A stretch of 64,000 nucleotides of DNA from Boletus sp. NGJ (lineage: Eukaryota; Basidiomycota; Agaricomycetes; Boletales; Boletaceae). Position numbers and translations under genes: made by a program. Shown here piece after piece: positions 61,730-64,000 of this stretch; the stretch's first letter is position 1, and every line of letters starts with the position of its first letter. The stretch spans positions 62,001 to 126,000 of the forward strand of contig JAGTXK010000052.1 of NCBI GenBank assembly GCA_019096195.1, in the 5' to 3' direction. The notes beneath the pieces are model-generated. The model saw only the letters and a list, made by a program, of their open reading frames with translations. It was not told the DNA's origin and ran no database searches.

Positions 61730-64000
61730 ATGCGGTTCAGTTCTGCGTTGCTCCTTCTCAGTACAATCTTATACACCTCCCGAACTGCTTCTGGTCTGGG
61801 CTCGTCTTGCTCGTCTGCTCTAGGTGGCGGCACGGCAGCATCAACTGATCCATATTGGCTCGAGACAATCACACACCAGGGAACCGCTCCATTCAATCCC
61901 AACCCAAGTTCATATCAAGTTTTTCGCAACGTTAAAGACTATGGTGCCAAGGGTGATGGCGTCACTGATGATACAGCCGCGATCAAGTTAGTTATCGATG
62001 ATCTCGCGAGGGCTTTCGTTGATGTTCGCGTTCGTAGTGCAGCTATGTCGTCAGGAGGTCGCTGTGGTGGAGGCACTTGCTCCGAGTCGACGTATGAGGT
62101 TCTTCTTCGTCGATGCTTTTTGGGCTAACTCGTATGCGTAGTCTGTCTCCGGCGATCGTGTATTTCCCTCAAGGGTAAATTCGTCGAATTGGATTAGCGT
62201 GTGCGCCGCGCTGACCCCATGATTAGCATTTATTTAGTTACGGCACCTATTGATACCTATTACTATACCCAAATGATCGGAGATGCCAAGAATCCTCCAA
62301 CTCTTCTCGCAGGCTCGTCATTCATCGGATTCGCTGTCATAGGTCAGTCCCGTCGGATCTCGTCGTGGAACTGGATCTAAAAGTGAAATAGACACCGACC
62401 CTTACATTCCTAATGGTTACGGCGCTGAGTGGTTCACCAATCAGGATAACTTGTACGGATTATCGAATACCTTTCGTCTTTCATGTGCTGAGATTCGTCT
62501 CGATGTAGCTTCCGCTCTGTGCGGAACTTGATCATCGACTTGAGGCAGATTCCCTCCGGGAACCAGGCATTCGGTTTACACTGGCAGGTGGCTCAGGGGA
62601 CTTCGTTGTTTAATATCGTGGTCGAGATGTCCACTGCCTCTGGCACGCAGCATCAAGGTAAGAAAGGAGCTGCATCTCTTGGGATGAACCTAATTTTTTG
62701 TGACAGGGATATTCATGGAGAACGGAAGGTTGGCATTCATTATTTTTTTTCGGTAATATATGCTTGGTTTATACTGACACGCCTCGATCTCTCTAGCGGT
62801 GGTGTCATAACAGGTAAGTAGCCATAAACGATGTACAACATGGACGCTTACATCTCGTCAGATCTTGTTTTCAATGGAGGTAATCAACGATCTTCAGTGA
62901 ACGGAACAGAATAATAGACTCTCATTCAGGACACATTGGTATTGAGGTTGGAAACCAACAGCTCACGGTTCGCAACCTTACAATCAATAATGCTAACATT
63001 GGTGAGTGGAAGGGGTGATGTATGTAAACGGACACTCATCAGGTACTTCCCAGCTGTATCGAATATCTGGGACTGGGGTCCGTTGTTCCACTGTGGATCA
63101 AAGAGACGTTTCCCTGACATCTCCATCAGGGTTCACATTCCAAGGTGTTACTATCAACAACTGCCAGGTAAGTGGATTTGAGTTGCTTGCGCTTTGAAAG
63201 TGGAGCATGCCCGATCCTTTTGTACAGGTTGGCTTTGCCATAGGAGTTGGTGGAGAGACGATAGCGACTCAGGTGAAGTATTTCACCATGGACACCTTTT
63301 TTTTTTCCATTAGTAACCAGACGTATTCAGGGTGTTGGTTCGGATGTCATCGTCGATGCAGTCGTTACCAACACACCCATCTTCATTCAAGCATCTGTCG
63401 CCAGTAACGGCACCCTTCCGTACTCCTTGATTCTCAACAATATCCAGCTGTCGGGCGTTCCAACGGCAGTCGGCGATGCCAATGGAACTACTATCCTCGC
63501 AGGAGGTACTACTACTATCGCCTCGTGGGCTCAAGGAAACGAGTACTCCGGAACTAGCGGCCAGAAGACCTGGGTACAGGGCAACATTGCCTCGCCCAAC
63601 AAGCCCTCAGTGCTCCTTGACAGCTCGGGCCGAATCTTTGGAAAAGCACATCCTCAATACGCAAGCTACGCAGTGGACCAGTTCATTAGCGTCAAGAGCC
63701 AAGGTGCCAAGGGTGATGGCCAGACGGATGACACTAGTGCTATCCAGAACGTCTTCAACCAGGTATACCCCTGGATTTGTGTTGGCATTGGAATCGCCAT
63801 TTTAACATGTTTGTCTCACAGTACGCAGGGTGCAAGATCATTTTCTTCGATGCGGGTGTGTACTATGTCACAGACACGATCTCCATTCCTGCGGGAACTC
63901 GGATTACCGGGGAGGCATGGTCCGTCATCCTCGCAGGAGGCAGCAATTTCCAATCTCAGGGCAACCCGCGCGTCGTTGTACAAGCAGGCACTTCTGGCTC
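61730..64000 (+). CDS. Secreted GH55 exo-beta-1,3-glucanase, 3' end cut by window
   Basis: Extracellular enzyme that cleaves beta-1,3-glucan of fungal walls. The start MRFSSALLLLSTILYTSRTA is a signal peptide. The first pectate-lyase-like half follows: SYQVFRNVKDYGAKGDGVTD with DDTAAIK, then RCGGGTCSES, VYFPQGTYLV, PIDTYYYTQMIGDAKNPPTL, and NLIIDLRQIPSGNQAFGLHW. Several very short exons come next (GIFMENGS, GGVIT, DLVFNGG, HIGIEVGNQQLTVRNLTINN, FQGVTINNCQ). The second half begins with SVKSQGAKGDGQTDDTSAIQ and IIFFDAGVYYVTDTISIPAG. This double GAKGDG layout is diagnostic of GH55. The gene is open at 64000, so the active-site region of the second half is only partly present. Confidence 0.92.

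Overview
The window looks like nuclear DNA of a basidiomycete fungus, most likely an Agaricomycete. Genes are closely packed on both strands and split by many introns of about 45-65 bases with GT..AG ends. They include basidiomycete-type squalene epoxidase, XPF/RAD1, mitochondrial PS decarboxylase, OPT transporter, HET-domain, SSGTGKSR-type P-loop NTPase and GH55 glucanase genes. No rRNA, tRNA, CRISPR array or LTR element was recognised. Species cannot be read from the sequence.

Region 1 (1-13.6 kb) is a conserved core: squalene epoxidase (ERG1, cut by the window start), RAD1/XPF, a decayed reductase fragment, a small coiled-coil protein, the intact NAD(P)-dependent reductase that fragment derives from, RTF2 and PSD1. 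ERG1/RAD1 and RTF2/PSD1 are divergent pairs sharing promoters of roughly 0.4 kb.

Region 2 (13.9-32.5 kb) is an accessory island. A WD40-TPR-HET gene (+) converges on a second WD40 gene (-). The pair was duplicated upstream (about 13.9-17.15 kb) as a copy that has lost about 5.15 kb between the two genes. A small TIR transposon (26452-27297, TA target site) sits in the downstream flank of the parent pair, while the duplicate keeps the empty site. A short-chain dehydrogenase and a large P-loop NTPase of the basidiomycete Crinkler-like type follow. WD40, HET and STAND-like or P-loop genes are typical of fungal allorecognition and immunity loci, so the island is a candidate of that kind (inference).

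Region 3 (33.3-48.5 kb) is core again: an intron-dense OPT transporter, ORC5 divergent from a LENG1/CIR-N protein across 94 bases, MET2, and a dynein heavy chain gene that encodes only the tail. No motor domain is present.

Region 4 (48.5-64 kb) holds a small foldback element, a P450-like remnant, a head-to-head pair of paralogous single-pass membrane glycoproteins, the mitochondrial release factor MRF1, a decayed third member of the WD40 family, and the 5' part of a secreted GH55 exo-beta-1,3-glucanase cut by the window end.

Single frame slips in low-complexity tracts of otherwise well-conserved genes (RAD1, MET2, the 6.5 kb gene) suggest residual consensus errors, so 'broken' calls should be made with care.
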